Part shown: positions 8,764-18,468 of the stretch, one piece after another
Layout: every line of letters begins with the position of its first letter
Numbering within the stretch: the stretch's first letter is position 1
Source of the DNA: Streptomyces tuirus
GTDB taxonomy: Bacteria > Actinomycetota > Actinomycetes > Streptomycetales > Streptomycetaceae
Length of the DNA stretch: 64,000 bases
Assembly (NCBI GenBank): GCA_018195615.1
Contig: JAGTPG010000001.1
Span: 372,001 to 436,000, forward strand
Direction: 5' to 3'
Notes under the pieces: generated by a model
Databases searched by the model: none
Seen by the model: only the letters and a program-made list of their open reading frames with translations
Told to the model about the DNA's origin: nothing
Translations under genes and position numbers: made by a program

Positions 8764-9867
8764 ATGACGTCCACCCCGACCCGGGCGGCAAAATTCCCGC
8801 CGCCCGCACCATCGGAGAGTTCCGCGGTGTCCCTACGGGGGACACCGGTCCGACGGGCGGCGGCGGCCCTGTCGTTCCGGAACATCGGCGCCGTGTACGT
8901 GTGGCTGCTCATCGTCGTGCTCTTCTCCGTCTGGGCGCCGGACACGTTCCCGACCGCCGTCACGGTCAAGCAGGTGTTGAACGGCAACGCCGTGGCGGGC
9001 CTGGTGGCCCTGAGCGTCGTACCGCCGCTGGCCGCACGGGTCTTCGACCTCTCGATCGCCTACACCATGTCGCTCACCAGCGTGCTGACCGCCCACTTCA
9101 TGGTCTCCGCCGGACTCGGACCCGGCGCGGCCTTCGCCCTGGCGATGACCGCGGCGCTGCTGATCGGGGTCGTCAACGGAATCGTGGTGGTGGCCCTGCG
9201 CGTCGACTCGTTCATCGCCACCCTGGCCACCGGCGCGCTGATCCAGTCCCTGATCACCATGGTCACCGACGACAGCTCCATCACCGGCGTGCAGTTGCTG
9301 GCCGAGCCGTTCGCGAACATCGCCCAGCTGGACGCGGGTGGCATCACCCTGCCCGTGCTGTATCTGCTGCTTGCCGCCCTCGCCATCTGGTTCGTGCTGG
9401 AACACACCGCCACCGGGCGCCGGTTGTACGCCACCGGATTCAACGCCGACGCGGCCCGGCTCCAGGGCGTGCGCACCGACCGGCTGCGCTTTGGGACCCT
9501 GGTGGCCTCGGCTCTGCTCTCCGGTTTCGCCGGCGTCGTCTTCGCATCCTCGGTGGGATCCGGATCGCCGACCGCGGGCACCCCGTATCTGCTGTCGGCC
9601 TACGCCGCCGCCTTCGTCGGGGCGACCCAGTTGCGCGCGGGCCGCTTCAACGCCTGGGGAACGGTACTCGCCGTACTCCTGCTCGGCACGGGCATCACCG
9701 GACTCGGGCTCGCCACCAGCGCGCAGTGGGCCGCGAGCCTGTTCACCGGCTCGGTCCTCATCGTGGCGCTGGTCCTCACGGGTGGCCGGATCGCCCTGCC
9801 CGCCGTTCTGCGCCGCCGGACAGGGACCCGGTCGGAGACAACCACCAGCAAGGAGGTCCGAGGATGA
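8764..9867 (+). CDS. ABC importer permease (RbsC/BPD_transp_2 family)
   Basis: An intact 367-residue integral membrane protein. After a 40-residue cytoplasmic N-terminus there are about eight to ten hydrophobic segments, beginning AVYVWLLIVVLFSVW. The family hallmark is GVVNGIVVVALRVDSFIATLATGALIQ, a conserved stretch of carbohydrate-type permeases that is followed by a long periplasmic loop. It forms the pore for the importer with the proteins encoded at 6086-8736. Its stop TGA (9865-9867) overlaps the ATG of the alcohol dehydrogenase, so the four genes are probably one operon. Confidence 0.9.
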   Translation: MTSTPTRAAKFPPPAPSESSAVSLRGTPVRRAAAALSFRNIGAVYVWLLIVVLFSVWAPDTFPTAVTVKQVLNGNAVAGLVALSVVPPLAARVFDLSIAYTMSLTSVLTAHFMVSAGLGPGAAFALAMTAALLIGVVNGIVVVALRVDSFIATLATGALIQSLITMVTDDSSITGVQLLAEPFANIAQLDAGGITLPVLYLLLAALAIWFVLEHTATGRRLYATGFNADAARLQGVRTDRLRFGTLVASALLSGFAGVVFASSVGSGSPTAGTPYLLSAYAAAFVGATQLRAGRFNAWGTVLAVLLLGTGITGLGLATSAQWAASLFTGSVLIVALVLTGGRIALPAVLRRRTGTRSETTTSKEVRG

Positions 9868-10908
9868 TGAAGGCCGTTCAGTACCAGCGGGTCGGGCACG
9901 CCCCGAGGTCGTGGAGATCCCGGTGCCGGAACCCGGCCCGGGCCAGGTGCTGCTGAAGGTGACGGCGGCGGGGCTCTGCCACTCCGATCTGGCGGTGATG
10001 GGCTGGCCCGAGGAGCAGTTCCCCTACGCCCTGCCGATGACACTCGGTCATGAGGGTGTCGGGACGGTCGCGGCGGTGGGCGCCGGTGTCACCGCCGTGG
10101 CGGAGGGCGAGGCGGCGGCGGTGTACGGCCCATGGGGCTGCGGGCGCTGCCACAAGTGCGCCGAGGGCAAGGAGAACTGCTGTCCGCACGCTGCCGGGCT
10201 CGGCATCCTGCCGCCGGGACTCGGCTCACCCGGTGCCCTGGCGGAGTACATGCTGGTGGACTCGCCCCGCCACCTGGTTCCGCTGAGCGGAGTCGACCCC
10301 GTCCAGGCCGCGCCCCTCACCGACGCCGGGCTGACCCCGTATCACGCGATCCGCAGATCGCTGCCGAAGCTGCTGCCCGGCAGCACGGCGGTGGTAATCG
10401 GCGTCGGCGGTCTGGGGCATCTCGCCGTGCAGTTGCTGCGCGCGCTGACCCCGGCCCGGGTGGTCGCCCTCGACGTGGCCAAGGACAAGCTGGAGCTGGC
10501 ACGCGAGGTCGGCGCCCACGAGGTGCTCCGCTCCGACGGCGAGGCGGCCGCGCGGCTGCGGGAACTCACCGGTGGTACGGGAGCGGAGGTCGTCCTGGAC
10601 TTCGTCGGAGCCGAGGCGACCCTGGCTGTCGCCGCCGCGTCGGTGGCGGTGGAGGGCGCCGTCACCGTGGTCGGCCTCGGCGGAGGGACGCTGGCCGTCG
10701 GCTTCGGAGGTGGGCTGCCGTTCGAGGTGTCGGCCTCCTTCCCCTACTGGGCAGCCGCACGGAGCTCATGGAGGTCCTCGAACTCGCGCGGCGGGGTCTT
10801 GTATCGGCCCACGTCGAGACCATCACGCTGGAGCAGGCGCCCGAGGCGTACGAGCGTCTGCACGCGGGGGAGATCAACGGCCGCGCGGTGGTGCTGCCGC
10901 ACGCCTGA
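9864..10908 (+). CDS. Zinc-dependent alcohol dehydrogenase; two frameshifts
   Basis: The product is about 348 residues across junctions near 9903 (GCCCCG for GCCCCCG) and 10748 (TGGGC for TGGGGC). Catalytic zinc ligands are visible in GLCHSD and GHEGVG, the structural zinc lobe in CGRCHKCAEGKENCC, and the Rossmann motif in GVGGLGHLAVQLL. The C-terminus is SAHVETITLEQAPEAYERL. The family oxidises primary or secondary alcohols with NAD(P)+. The start is ATG 9864 (or 9867) behind AGGAGGT at 9851, overlapping the permease stop. Its place in the importer operon suggests an early oxidation step of the imported compound. Confidence 0.88.
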
Positions 10909-10923
10909 GCCGCGATTGCCGCA

Positions 10924-10958
10924 GGGCCGGCGCCCGAGCCTCGCTCAGGCGCCGGCCC
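10924..10958. terminator. Bidirectional terminator between convergent genes
   Basis: An 11-bp perfect stem (GGGCCGGCGCC at 10924-10934 pairing with 10948-10958) has a 13-base loop. It lies just after the alcohol dehydrogenase stop (10908) and covers the last codons of the convergent ThuA-like gene. Confidence 0.7.
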
Positions 10959-11742
10959 CCTCCCCTTGCGGGCTTCGCACACCCACCACCCGCTCCATAC
11001 AGCGCTGGAGCACCGTCAGGAACTGCGGTGTCCGCCAGGGCCCCACGTCCACGCGCCCGGTGTCGTCCACGCCCAGGTCCTGCATGTCGTAGCGGCCCCG
11101 GCAGTGGCCGAGGGTGAAGTAGCAGACCTCGCCGAGGCCGTGCCGCTTGAGATACAGCACCGGTCGGGGCGCGTGGTCGAGGGCCGCCGTGTCGCCCTCG
11201 GCGAAACCGCGGCACGGACCCGTGTACTCGGCGTGCAGCAGTACGTCCAGTTCCCCGTGCAGCTCGCACACGTAGAGCTCGTCGGTGACCGTGAACGGCC
11301 CGATCCCGGCGACCAGCGGATGGTCGGGCCGGGTCACCCGCACTTCGTACGGCTCGATCGGCGGGTGGGCCAGAAACTGGCTGCCGAGCACCTCCGCCAG
11401 TTCCCCGAGGAGCCGTGGCGTCGTGAACACCCGCGACCCGCCACTGGTCGACGGCTCGATCACCGCGTTGGTGCCGTGCAGGGCGAGCCAGCGCCCGCCC
11501 CGCTCGAGGAACCGCGCCAGCGCGGCCCGCTGCGCCGGGCGGGGTCGGACGTCGCAGGTGTAGGTGACCAGCAGGTCGGCCTTGTCGAGGGCGACCAGGC
11601 AGTCGTAGTCCTGGTAGACCGTGGTGCGCACCCGCGGATGCTCACCGAGCAGTTCCAGCAGCCGCAGCCGCGCGTGGTCGAAGTCGTGCCACCGACCGCC
11701 GCAGACCAGTACGGCGTCCAGGCGGTCGGCCGGGCCCGCCAC
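10945..11742 (-). CDS. ThuA-like domain protein
   Basis: An intact protein of 265 residues. The ThuA (class I glutamine amidotransferase-like) fold is suggested by DAVLVCGGRWHDFDHARL at the N-terminus, RGGRWLALHGTNAVIE in the nucleophile-elbow region (His rather than Cys), YEVRVTRPDHPLVAGI, and a C-terminal VCYFTLGH. Family members are linked to sugar or trehalose use, but the biochemical role is unclear. It is 3 bp downstream of the SDR gene stop-to-start on the minus strand and is therefore co-transcribed with it. The island gives no obvious sugar context, so the function is open. Confidence 0.8.
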   Translation of the reverse strand: MAGPADRLDAVLVCGGRWHDFDHARLRLLELLGEHPRVRTTVYQDYDCLVALDKADLLVTYTCDVRPRPAQRAALARFLERGGRWLALHGTNAVIEPSTSGGSRVFTTPRLLGELAEVLGSQFLAHPPIEPYEVRVTRPDHPLVAGIGPFTVTDELYVCELHGELDVLLHAEYTGPCRGFAEGDTAALDHAPRPVLYLKRHGLGEVCYFTLGHCRGRYDMQDLGVDDTGRVDVGPWRTPQFLTVLQRCMERVVGVRSPQGEGAGA

Positions 11743-11745
11743 GGC

Positions 11746-12510
11746 TCAGTACTGGACGCGGGTGAGCAGCCCGCCGTCCACCACGAGGTTGGCCCCGACG
11801 CAGAAGGAGCCTGTCCGCCCGAGCAGGAACGCCACCGCCGCGGCCACGTCCTCCGCGGTGCCGTAGCGGCCGATCGGCAGCTTGGCGAGTACCTCCTCGT
11901 ACACCTCGGGGCGGCTGGTGCGGATGGTCTCCCAAGCGCCGCCGGGGAAGTCGATCGGGCCGGGCGAGACGGTGTTGACGCGGATACCCTTCGGCGCGAG
12001 GGCATGGGCGAGGGCCGAGGCGTGCTGAACGACGGCCGCCTTGAGCGCGGAGTAGGAGTTCGCTCCCGCCGGACGCGCGGTGTCGGAGGCGTTGGTGGTG
12101 CCGATGGCCACGACGGCGGCCCGGTCGGAGGCCTCCAGGTGCGGCAGGGCCGCCTCGACGAGTCCCGCGAACGGGATCAGGTCGCCGCGCAGGCTGGCCT
12201 CCCACGACTCCGGGCCCTTGACGTTGCCCGCCGACACGTTGGACACCAGCAGGTCCAGGCCGCCGAGTTCACCGGCCGACCGCTCCACGAAGCCCGCGAG
12301 GGCGGCCGGGTCGGTGACGTCGACCGGCTCCGCGAACACCGTGGCGCCCTCGCCGCGCAGTTCGGCTGCGGCCTTGGCGAGTTGCTCCTCGCCCCGGGCG
12401 CACAGCGCCAGCGCGCAGCCCTCGGCCGCCAGGGTGGCGGCGATCGCCCGGCCGATGCCCCGGCTCGCCCCGGTCACCAGCGCCTTCGCGCCTGTCAGTC
12501 CCAGATCCAT
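11746..12510 (-). CDS. SDR-family oxidoreductase
   Basis: An intact protein of 254 residues. The cofactor motif TGASRGIG is near residue 13, with NVSAGN in place of the usual NNAG, the catalytic YSALK, and PGPIDFPGG after it. The C-terminus GANLVVDGGLLTRVQY is typical of the family. ATG 12510 is preferred because AAAGGAG precedes it; an upstream ATG at 12561 lacks a ribosome site. It probably acts as a 3-hydroxyacyl or cyclic alcohol dehydrogenase alongside the acyl-CoA dehydrogenase upstream (stop at 12583). Confidence 0.9.
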   Translation of the reverse strand: MDLGLTGAKALVTGASRGIGRAIAATLAAEGCALALCARGEEQLAKAAAELRGEGATVFAEPVDVTDPAALAGFVERSAGELGGLDLLVSNVSAGNVKGPESWEASLRGDLIPFAGLVEAALPHLEASDRAAVVAIGTTNASDTARPAGANSYSALKAAVVQHASALAHALAPKGIRVNTVSPGPIDFPGGAWETIRTSRPEVYEEVLAKLPIGRYGTAEDVAAAVAFLLGRTGSFCVGANLVVDGGLLTRVQY

Positions 12511-12582
12511 CGATGTCACTCCTTTGTGATGGCCTGTGATGGCCGAAACGGTCCCGGTCACTCAACTGCCGGGATAGACCCA

Positions 12583-13820
12583 TCAGTTACCGGTCAGCTG
12601 CGAGAACGGAGCCCGGTCCGTCCGCGGCTCCGGCGGCAGCTTCAGCACCCGTTCGCCGATCAGGTTGCGCTGGATCTGATCGGTGCCTCCGGCCAGCCGG
12701 TAGCCGGGGCGCCAAGGAGGTGCTGGGTCCAGGCGAAGGTGCCCGGTTCCCCGGTGTCGGCGCTTATCCGCGCTCCCATCAGCTCGGCGGCGACCTGTCC
12801 CGTGCGGCTGAGCAGGTCGGAGGCCATGAGTTTGGTCAGCGACGCCTCCGGGCCCGGCCGGCCGCCGGCGGCGCTCGTCCTGGCGACGCGGTCGACGGTG
12901 GCCGCTCGCAGGGCGGCACGTACGTACAGGTCGGCGAGGCGCTGACGGACCAGCGGGTCCCCGGTCCGGCCGAGGGAGCGGGCGAGGGCGAGAACGTCCG
13001 AGAAGGTGCCGCCCTTGCGGCGGTTTCCGCTGCCGGAGGCGGTCCGCTCGAAGGCGAGGGTGGTGGTGGCGACCTCCCAGCCGTGGCCCGGTCGCCCGAT
13101 CCGGAGCCGGTCCGGGATGCGTACGCCGCTCAGGAAGACCTCGTTGAAGGAGGCGCCGCCGCTCATCTGACGGATCGGCCGCACCTCCACGCCAGGGGCG
13201 TCCATCGGGACCAGGAAGGCGGTGATGCCGGCCTGTTTGACGACGTCCGGGTCGGTGCGGGCGAGCAGCAGACCGTAGTCGGCGAACTGGGCGCCCGAGG
13301 TCCACACCTTCTGACCGTCGATCGCCCAGTCTCCCCCACCCTCCTTCCGAGCGCGGGTGCGCAGGGCCGCGAGGTCGGATCCGGCACCGGGCTCGCTGAA
13401 GAGCTGGCAGGCCAGCAGGTCGGTGCGCAGCAACGGGCGTGCGTAGTCGCGGAGTTGCTCGGCCGTCCCGAACAGGGAGACGGCCATCCCGACCAGACGC
13501 ACGGTGACGCTGATCAGCTCGGTGGACGGTGGCACGTCGAAGGCGGACTCCTCCTGTGCGAAGGCCACCGCGTGGGCGGCGGTCAGGCCCGCGCCGCCCT
13601 TGTCCGCTGGGAGGGTCAGCGCCTGGTAGCCGGCGTCGAAGCGGGCCCGCTGGTAGGCGCGGCAGCGCTCCAACAGCAGGCGCTCCTCTTCCTCGGGAAG
13701 GTTGTGGAACACGGCGAGGTCGGCGTCCTGGGAGGACTCCGGCGCCCGCGCCGGTTCGAGCACGGTGGCCAACCACCGCCGGGCCTGTGCGCGCCAGGCG
13801 TCCGGATCGAGCTGCGACAT
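12583..13820 (-). CDS. Acyl-CoA dehydrogenase; one frameshift
   Basis: The product is about 412 residues across a junction near 12703 (CCCC for CCCCC), after which the C-terminus reads GGTDQIQRNLIGERVL, the conserved family end. Other landmarks are QLFSEPGAGSDLA (FAD/substrate loop), VDGQKVWTSGAQ-like IDGQKVWTSGAQFAD, and VPMDAPGVEVRPI. These flavoenzymes introduce the alpha,beta double bond into acyl-CoAs and pass electrons to ETF. ATG 13820 follows AGGAGGAGCC. It is divergent from the acyl-CoA ligase at 14016, a typical pairing of activation and first oxidation. Confidence 0.9.
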
Positions 13821-14015
13821 GGCTCCTCCTCGGGCACTTACCAGACGACAGATTCAGTAACGCCAACTGGGATGCGGGCCTTCATGACCGCTGATTCATG
13901 CGGGAATGGCTCCATCCGGGATCAGAGTGTTTCGCACTTTCTTGATAAACGCTACAGTCTCCGCATCCCCTCTCCCCACGAATCGGGAGAGGACCGAGGA
14001 GCCGCCGGAGGAGCC

Positions 14016-15553
14016 ATGTCGCTGCTGCCACTCGACCGTCGCGCCCAGGAGACACCCGACGAGCCCGCCCTGGCGGACGACCTGGACGTGCTGTCCTGGT
14101 CCGGACTCGTCGACCAGGTCGCACGGGCGGCGGCACGGCTGCTGGAGTTCGCGCCCGGCCCCGACGACCGGGTCGCCGTCCTCGGCGACAACGCGATCCC
14201 GACACTGGTGGCCCATCTGGCCGGCCTGCGGGCCGGGGTCGGGACCGTGGCCACGTCCCGGAACCTCACGTCGCGGGAACTCCTCGACCAGATCATCGAC
14301 GCGGGCGTCACCGGCATCATCGCCGGACCCGTCGGCGCGGGTGCCGCCCTCGACGCGGCCCGGGAACTGGGCCTGCCGCTGGTGATGCACGGGACCGCGG
14401 CGATCGGACACGCCTTCGACTGGGACATGTGGCTGGCGGGCGCACCGGCCGGACGCAGCCTCCCCACGGACCGGCCCGCCCGGCCCCACTCGTCTACACC
14501 TCGGGTACCACCGGACGGGCGCGCGGCACCGAGGTGCGCTGGGTGAGCGGCCCGGTCGCCGACGCCTCCGCCTACCTCGCCGCGATGTCCGCCCGGCCCG
14601 GCTTCCCTCCGGGCCCGCACCTGGTGTGCGGCCCTCTACAGCACAACGCACCGCTGACCTCGCTGCGGCACCTGACGGCCGGTCAGCCGGTAGTCATCCT
14701 CGGGAGATTCGACGCGGAATCGTTCCTCAGCAGGGTGCAGAAGTGGCAGGTCGCCTCGACGGTGATGGTGCCCACCCACTTCCAACGGCTGCTCGCCCTT
14801 CCGGAAGAGGGCCGCACCCGGTACGACGTCTCCAGCCTTCGGCAGGTGTCCCACACCGGCTCCGCGTGTCCACCGGACGTGAAGCGAGCCATGATCGACT
14901 GGGTCGGCCCGGTGCTGACCGAGTCGTACGGCGCCAGCGAAGCGGGAACAGTGGCCCGTATCAGCAGCGCCGAGTGGCTGGCGCACCCTGGCTCGGTCGG
15001 GCGCGTCCGACCCCCGTTCGAGGTGCTGGTCACCGATGAGGACGGCCGGCGACTGCCGCCCGGCGAACGTGGGCTGCTGGCCTTCCGCGCGCCCGACGAC
15101 CAGGGCGTCCGCTACCACGCGGACCCGGAGAAGACCCAGGCCGCCTATCTCTTCCCCGGCGTCTTCACACTCGGCGACATCGGCTATGTCGACCCGGACG
15201 GCTACATCTTCATCACAGACCGGGCCGCGGACGTCGTGGTCTCCGGCGGGGTCAACCTCTACCCGGCCGAGAGTGAGGCCGTACTGCGGCAGCACCCGGC
15301 GGTTGCCGAGGTCGCGGTCATCGGGGTGCCCGACCCGGACTTCGGTGAATCCCCGCGGGCGCTGGTCGTGACGGCGGCGGACGAGCCGTCGGCCGATGAA
15401 CTGGACCGGTTCTGCCGCGAGCGACTGGCCGCCTACAAGTGCCCCAAGTCCTACGAGTTCGTCCCGGAGCTCGTCCGCAACGCCATGGGCAAGCTCGACA
15501 AACGCGCGATGCGCCGCCCCTACTGGCGCTCCGAGCGCACCATCGCCGGCTAG
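14016..15553 (+). CDS. AMP-forming acyl-CoA synthetase; one frameshift
   Basis: The product is about 512 residues across a junction near 14487 (CCCC for CCCCC), which restores the phosphate-binding loop LVYTSGTTGRARG. Further motifs are TESYGASEAGT, LGDIGYVDPDGYIFITDRAADVVVSGGVNLYPAE (A7-A8, hinge) and the catalytic lysine in NAMGKLDKRAM. The family activates carboxylic acids to CoA thioesters via an acyl-AMP. ATG 14016 follows GGAGGAG. Substrate range is unknown; the surroundings argue for an organic acid produced by the Rieske branch or imported directly. Confidence 0.92.
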
Positions 15554-15576
15554 CACGAAGGATCGAAGGACCACCC

Positions 15577-16182
15577 ATGACCGAACTGCTCCTCATCCGG
15601 CACGGCCTCCCCCAGGCGGGCGTGTACGACCCCGGGTTGTCGCCGGAGGGCACCGCGCAGGCCGAACGCCTCGCCGCCTGGCTCGTGCACGAGGACATCG
15701 ACGCCCTGTACACCAGCCCGTTCCAGCGGGCGCGGGAGACGGCGGCGCCCCTTCAACGGCTCACCGGCCTGACCGCCACCGTGCTGGACGACCTGCGCGA
15801 GTGGGACACCGACGTCTCGCACCCCTACACGCCACCGGAGCAGATCAACACGGACGACCCCCGGTCGGTTGCGCTCGCCGAGGGACGGTACGAGGACTTC
15901 GTGCCCGATCTGGACTGGGACACCTTCCGGGACCGGGCGGTGCGCGCGATGGACACCATGCTGGACGCTCACCCCGGCGAGCGGGTCGCGGCCGTGTGCC
16001 ACGGCGGCATCACCAACACCTACCTGGCGACGGTGCTCGGACTGCCCACGATGTTCTGGTTCCACCCCGGCTACACCTCCGTCAGCCGGGTGCGGCGCAT
16101 GCCCGGCGGCCGGATCGTTCCGCACTCGGTGAACGAGATGGCCCACATGATCGCCGAACGTGCCGTCGACGCGGTCGTCTGA
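15577..16182 (+). CDS. Histidine phosphatase family protein
   Basis: An intact protein of 201 residues. The phosphoglycerate-mutase-like signature LIRHGLPQAG gives the nucleophilic His at residue 8. The second catalytic His is in VCHGGITNTYLATVLG near residue 145, and YTSPFQRARETA provides the conserved arginine. These enzymes remove phosphate from sugars, nucleotides or CoA-linked intermediates. It lies 23 bp after the ligase gene and 25 bp before the thiolase gene, so it is part of the same operon, although phosphatases are not standard in beta-oxidation. Its substrate is not evident. Confidence 0.85.
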   Translation: MTELLLIRHGLPQAGVYDPGLSPEGTAQAERLAAWLVHEDIDALYTSPFQRARETAAPLQRLTGLTATVLDDLREWDTDVSHPYTPPEQINTDDPRSVALAEGRYEDFVPDLDWDTFRDRAVRAMDTMLDAHPGERVAAVCHGGITNTYLATVLGLPTMFWFHPGYTSVSRVRRMPGGRIVPHSVNEMAHMIAERAVDAVV

Positions 16183-16207
16183 CCCGCCCACTCAGGAGGT
16201 CCCGGTC

Positions 16208-17398
16208 ATGCCCGGATCCGTCATCGTCGCCGGAGCCAGGACGCCCATCGGCAAACTGATGGGCGCCCTGAGCACCCTGTCCGCGGTCGACCTCGGCGCC
16301 CACGCCATCGCCGCGGCCCTGTCCGCCGTCCACCTGGACCCGGCGGCCGTGCAGGCCGTCGTCATGGGGCATGTCGTGCAGGCCGGGGCCGGCCCCAACT
16401 CGGCCCGGCAGGCCGCGACCCTCGCCGGCGTTCCGTTCTCCGTCCCCGCGAGCACCGTCAACAAGCTCTGTCTGTCCGGTCTGCACGCCATCGCCCTGGC
16501 CGACCTCGTGATCACCTCCGGCCGTCACGAGGTGGTCGTCGCCGGTGGCATGGAGTCCATGTCGGGCGCCCCGCATCTGCTGCGTGCGGCGCGTACCGGC
16601 TGGAAGTACGGTTCGGCAGTCGTGGAGGACGCCCTCGACCGCGACGCCCTGGTCTGTGCCTTCGACGGCGTCTCCATGGGGGCGGCCACTGAGCGCTACC
16701 AGCAGCCGTTCGCCCTGACCCGTGAGGAACAGGACGAGTACAGCGCGCGGTCCCATCAAAGGGCCGCCTGGGCCCAGGAGTCGGGCGCGTTGTCCGAGGA
16801 GATCACCCCTGTCACCGTGGGCGGACGCCAGGGCGGGACGGTGGTGGAGGCCGACGAAGGCGTACGGCCCGGAAGCACCGTCGAGGGACTTGGGCGCCTG
16901 AAGCCGGCCTTCTCCGGCGCGGGCACCATCACCGCGGGCAACTCGTCACAGCTCTCCGACGGCGCCGCGGCCGTCGTCGTGATGAGCGCGGAGCGCGCCC
17001 GGCGGGAGGGCCTGACGCCGCTCGCCGAGATCGGCGCCTACGGCACGGTCGCGGGCCCCGATCCCTCGCTCCTCGTGCAGCCCGTCGGCGCGGTTCGCGA
17101 CGCCCTGTCCCGGGACGGCCGGCTGAAGGCCGCCGACCTCGACCTGTTCGAGATCAACGAGGCGTTCGCTGGAGTGGCCCTGGCTTCCATGAGAAACCTG
17201 GACATTCCGCTGGACAAGTTGAACGTCAACGGCGGAGCGATCGCGCTCGGACACCCGGTCGGCATGACCGGAGCCCGGCTGGTGCTGACCCTCGCGGCGG
17301 AACTGCGGCGGCGTGGAGGCGGCAACGGAGCGGCGGCCCTGTGCGGGGGCGGCGGCCAGGGCGACGCGCTGTTGCTGCATGTACCGACGCAGGCCTGA
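16208..17398 (+). CDS. Thiolase (acetyl-CoA acetyltransferase / 3-ketoacyl-CoA thiolase)
   Basis: An intact protein of 396 residues. It starts SVIVAGARTPIGKL. The acylated cysteine is in NKLCLSGLHAI near residue 88, then GGMESMSGAPHLL, the general base in ALGHPVGMTGARL, and the second cysteine in ALCGGGGQGDA. It cleaves 3-ketoacyl-CoA with CoA, or runs the reverse condensation. ATG 16208 follows AGGAGGT at 16195. It fits as the last beta-oxidation step after the dehydrogenases encoded nearby. Confidence 0.95.
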   Translation: MPGSVIVAGARTPIGKLMGALSTLSAVDLGAHAIAAALSAVHLDPAAVQAVVMGHVVQAGAGPNSARQAATLAGVPFSVPASTVNKLCLSGLHAIALADLVITSGRHEVVVAGGMESMSGAPHLLRAARTGWKYGSAVVEDALDRDALVCAFDGVSMGAATERYQQPFALTREEQDEYSARSHQRAAWAQESGALSEEITPVTVGGRQGGTVVEADEGVRPGSTVEGLGRLKPAFSGAGTITAGNSSQLSDGAAAVVVMSAERARREGLTPLAEIGAYGTVAGPDPSLLVQPVGAVRDALSRDGRLKAADLDLFEINEAFAGVALASMRNLDIPLDKLNVNGGAIALGHPVGMTGARLVLTLAAELRRRGGGNGAAALCGGGGQGDALLLHVPTQA

Positions 17399-17417
17399 GA
17401 TGCGGAGCTGAACCACC

Positions 17418-18371
17418 ATGAACGACCGACTGCCACCGGCCCCGATCACCCTCACGGTGGCCGCCCGCACCGGCGCCGCCGACGGCGTGGTCTGCCTCAC
17501 CCTTCGCCGCCCTGACGGCGGTCCGCTCCCCTCCTGGACACCGGGTGCCCACATCGACGTACTCCTGGACACCGACGACGGCGATCTGATCCGTCAGTAC
17601 TCCCTGTGCGGACACCCGGCCGACGGCGGGGCCTGGCAGATCGCCGTGCTGCGCGACCCAGCAGGCCGCGGCGGCTCCGCGTACATCCATGACCACCTGT
17701 GCGAAGGCGCCACCGTGTGTGTCCGCGGACCGCGGAACAACTTCCCGCTGCGGCCGGCCGCCCGCCATCTGTTCATCGCCGGCGGTGTCGGCATCACGCC
17801 CATCCTTCCCATGGTCGAGGCCGCCGAGGCCGCGGGAGCCGACTGGCGCCTGCTGTACGGCGGCCGCACCCGCGCCTCCATGGCGTTCCTGGACCGCCTC
17901 GCCCCGCACGGTGACCGGGTGCTCATCCGCCCGCAGGATGAGTACGGCCTGCTGGACCTCGCCGCCCACCTCGACGAGCCCGAGGAGAACACCCTGGTGC
18001 ACGCCTGCGGTCCCGAACCCCTGCTGCGGGCGGTGCAGGAGCAGTGCGCTGGCTGGCCGCCCGGCGCGCTGGGTGTCGAACGGTTCGCCCCGACGCGGAC
18101 GGCCGAACCCGGCCCGACAGGGGCCTTCGAGCTGGAGCTCGCCCGTTCCGGACTCACCCTCACCGTGCCCCCGGACCGTTCGGTGCTCGACACCGTGGAG
18201 GCGGCCGGCGTCACGGTCGACTTCTCCTGCCGGGAAGGCACGTGCGGTACCTGCGAGACCGACGTACTCGACGGCAGGCCCGACCACCGCGATTCGCTGC
18301 TGACCGAGGACGAGCGGGCCGCCGGTGACACCATGCTCATCTGCGTCTCCCGCTCGTGCGGGCCCGCCTGA
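17418..18371 (+). CDS. Phthalate-dioxygenase-reductase-type oxidoreductase (FMN/NAD/2Fe-2S)
   Basis: An intact protein of 317 residues. Domain order is flavin-binding beta-barrel (LIRQYSLCG near residue 58), NAD-binding domain (IAGGVGITPILPM near 118) and a C-terminal plant-type 2Fe-2S domain with CREGTCGTC and a fourth cysteine in LICVSRS. This order is diagnostic of class IA reductases that take electrons from NADH to a Rieske oxygenase. The Rieske oxygenase and a separate ferredoxin lie at 4001-5719, so the ferredoxin may be an alternative carrier. ATG 17418 is 20 bp after the thiolase stop. Confidence 0.92.
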   Translation: MNDRLPPAPITLTVAARTGAADGVVCLTLRRPDGGPLPSWTPGAHIDVLLDTDDGDLIRQYSLCGHPADGGAWQIAVLRDPAGRGGSAYIHDHLCEGATVCVRGPRNNFPLRPAARHLFIAGGVGITPILPMVEAAEAAGADWRLLYGGRTRASMAFLDRLAPHGDRVLIRPQDEYGLLDLAAHLDEPEENTLVHACGPEPLLRAVQEQCAGWPPGALGVERFAPTRTAEPGPTGAFELELARSGLTLTVPPDRSVLDTVEAAGVTVDFSCREGTCGTCETDVLDGRPDHRDSLLTEDERAAGDTMLICVSRSCGPA

Positions 18372-18406
18372 TCCTCGACCTGTGACGGCGATCACCTCCA
18401 GGGATT

Positions 18407-18424
18407 TACTAGGGCGTCCTAGTA
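18407..18424. promoter_or_regulatory. Palindromic operator-like site upstream of icmF
   Basis: TACTAGG-GCGT-CCTAGTA is a perfect 7-bp inverted repeat in the 97-bp gap before icmF. Its size and symmetry fit a dimeric TetR-family regulator, and it sits where a promoter for icmF would be. No regulator gene for it is adjacent. Confidence 0.55.
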
Positions 18425-18468
18425 TTTCATCGTCCCGCACCACCCCGCCCTGCCCGGGAAAGGACCTC

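Noticed and set aside
13969..13992. Hairpin CCTCTCCC/GGGAGAGG before the acyl-CoA ligase as a riboswitch or attenuator
   Set aside because: An isolated 8-bp stem in a short leader without further conserved structure is weak evidence in GC-rich DNA.
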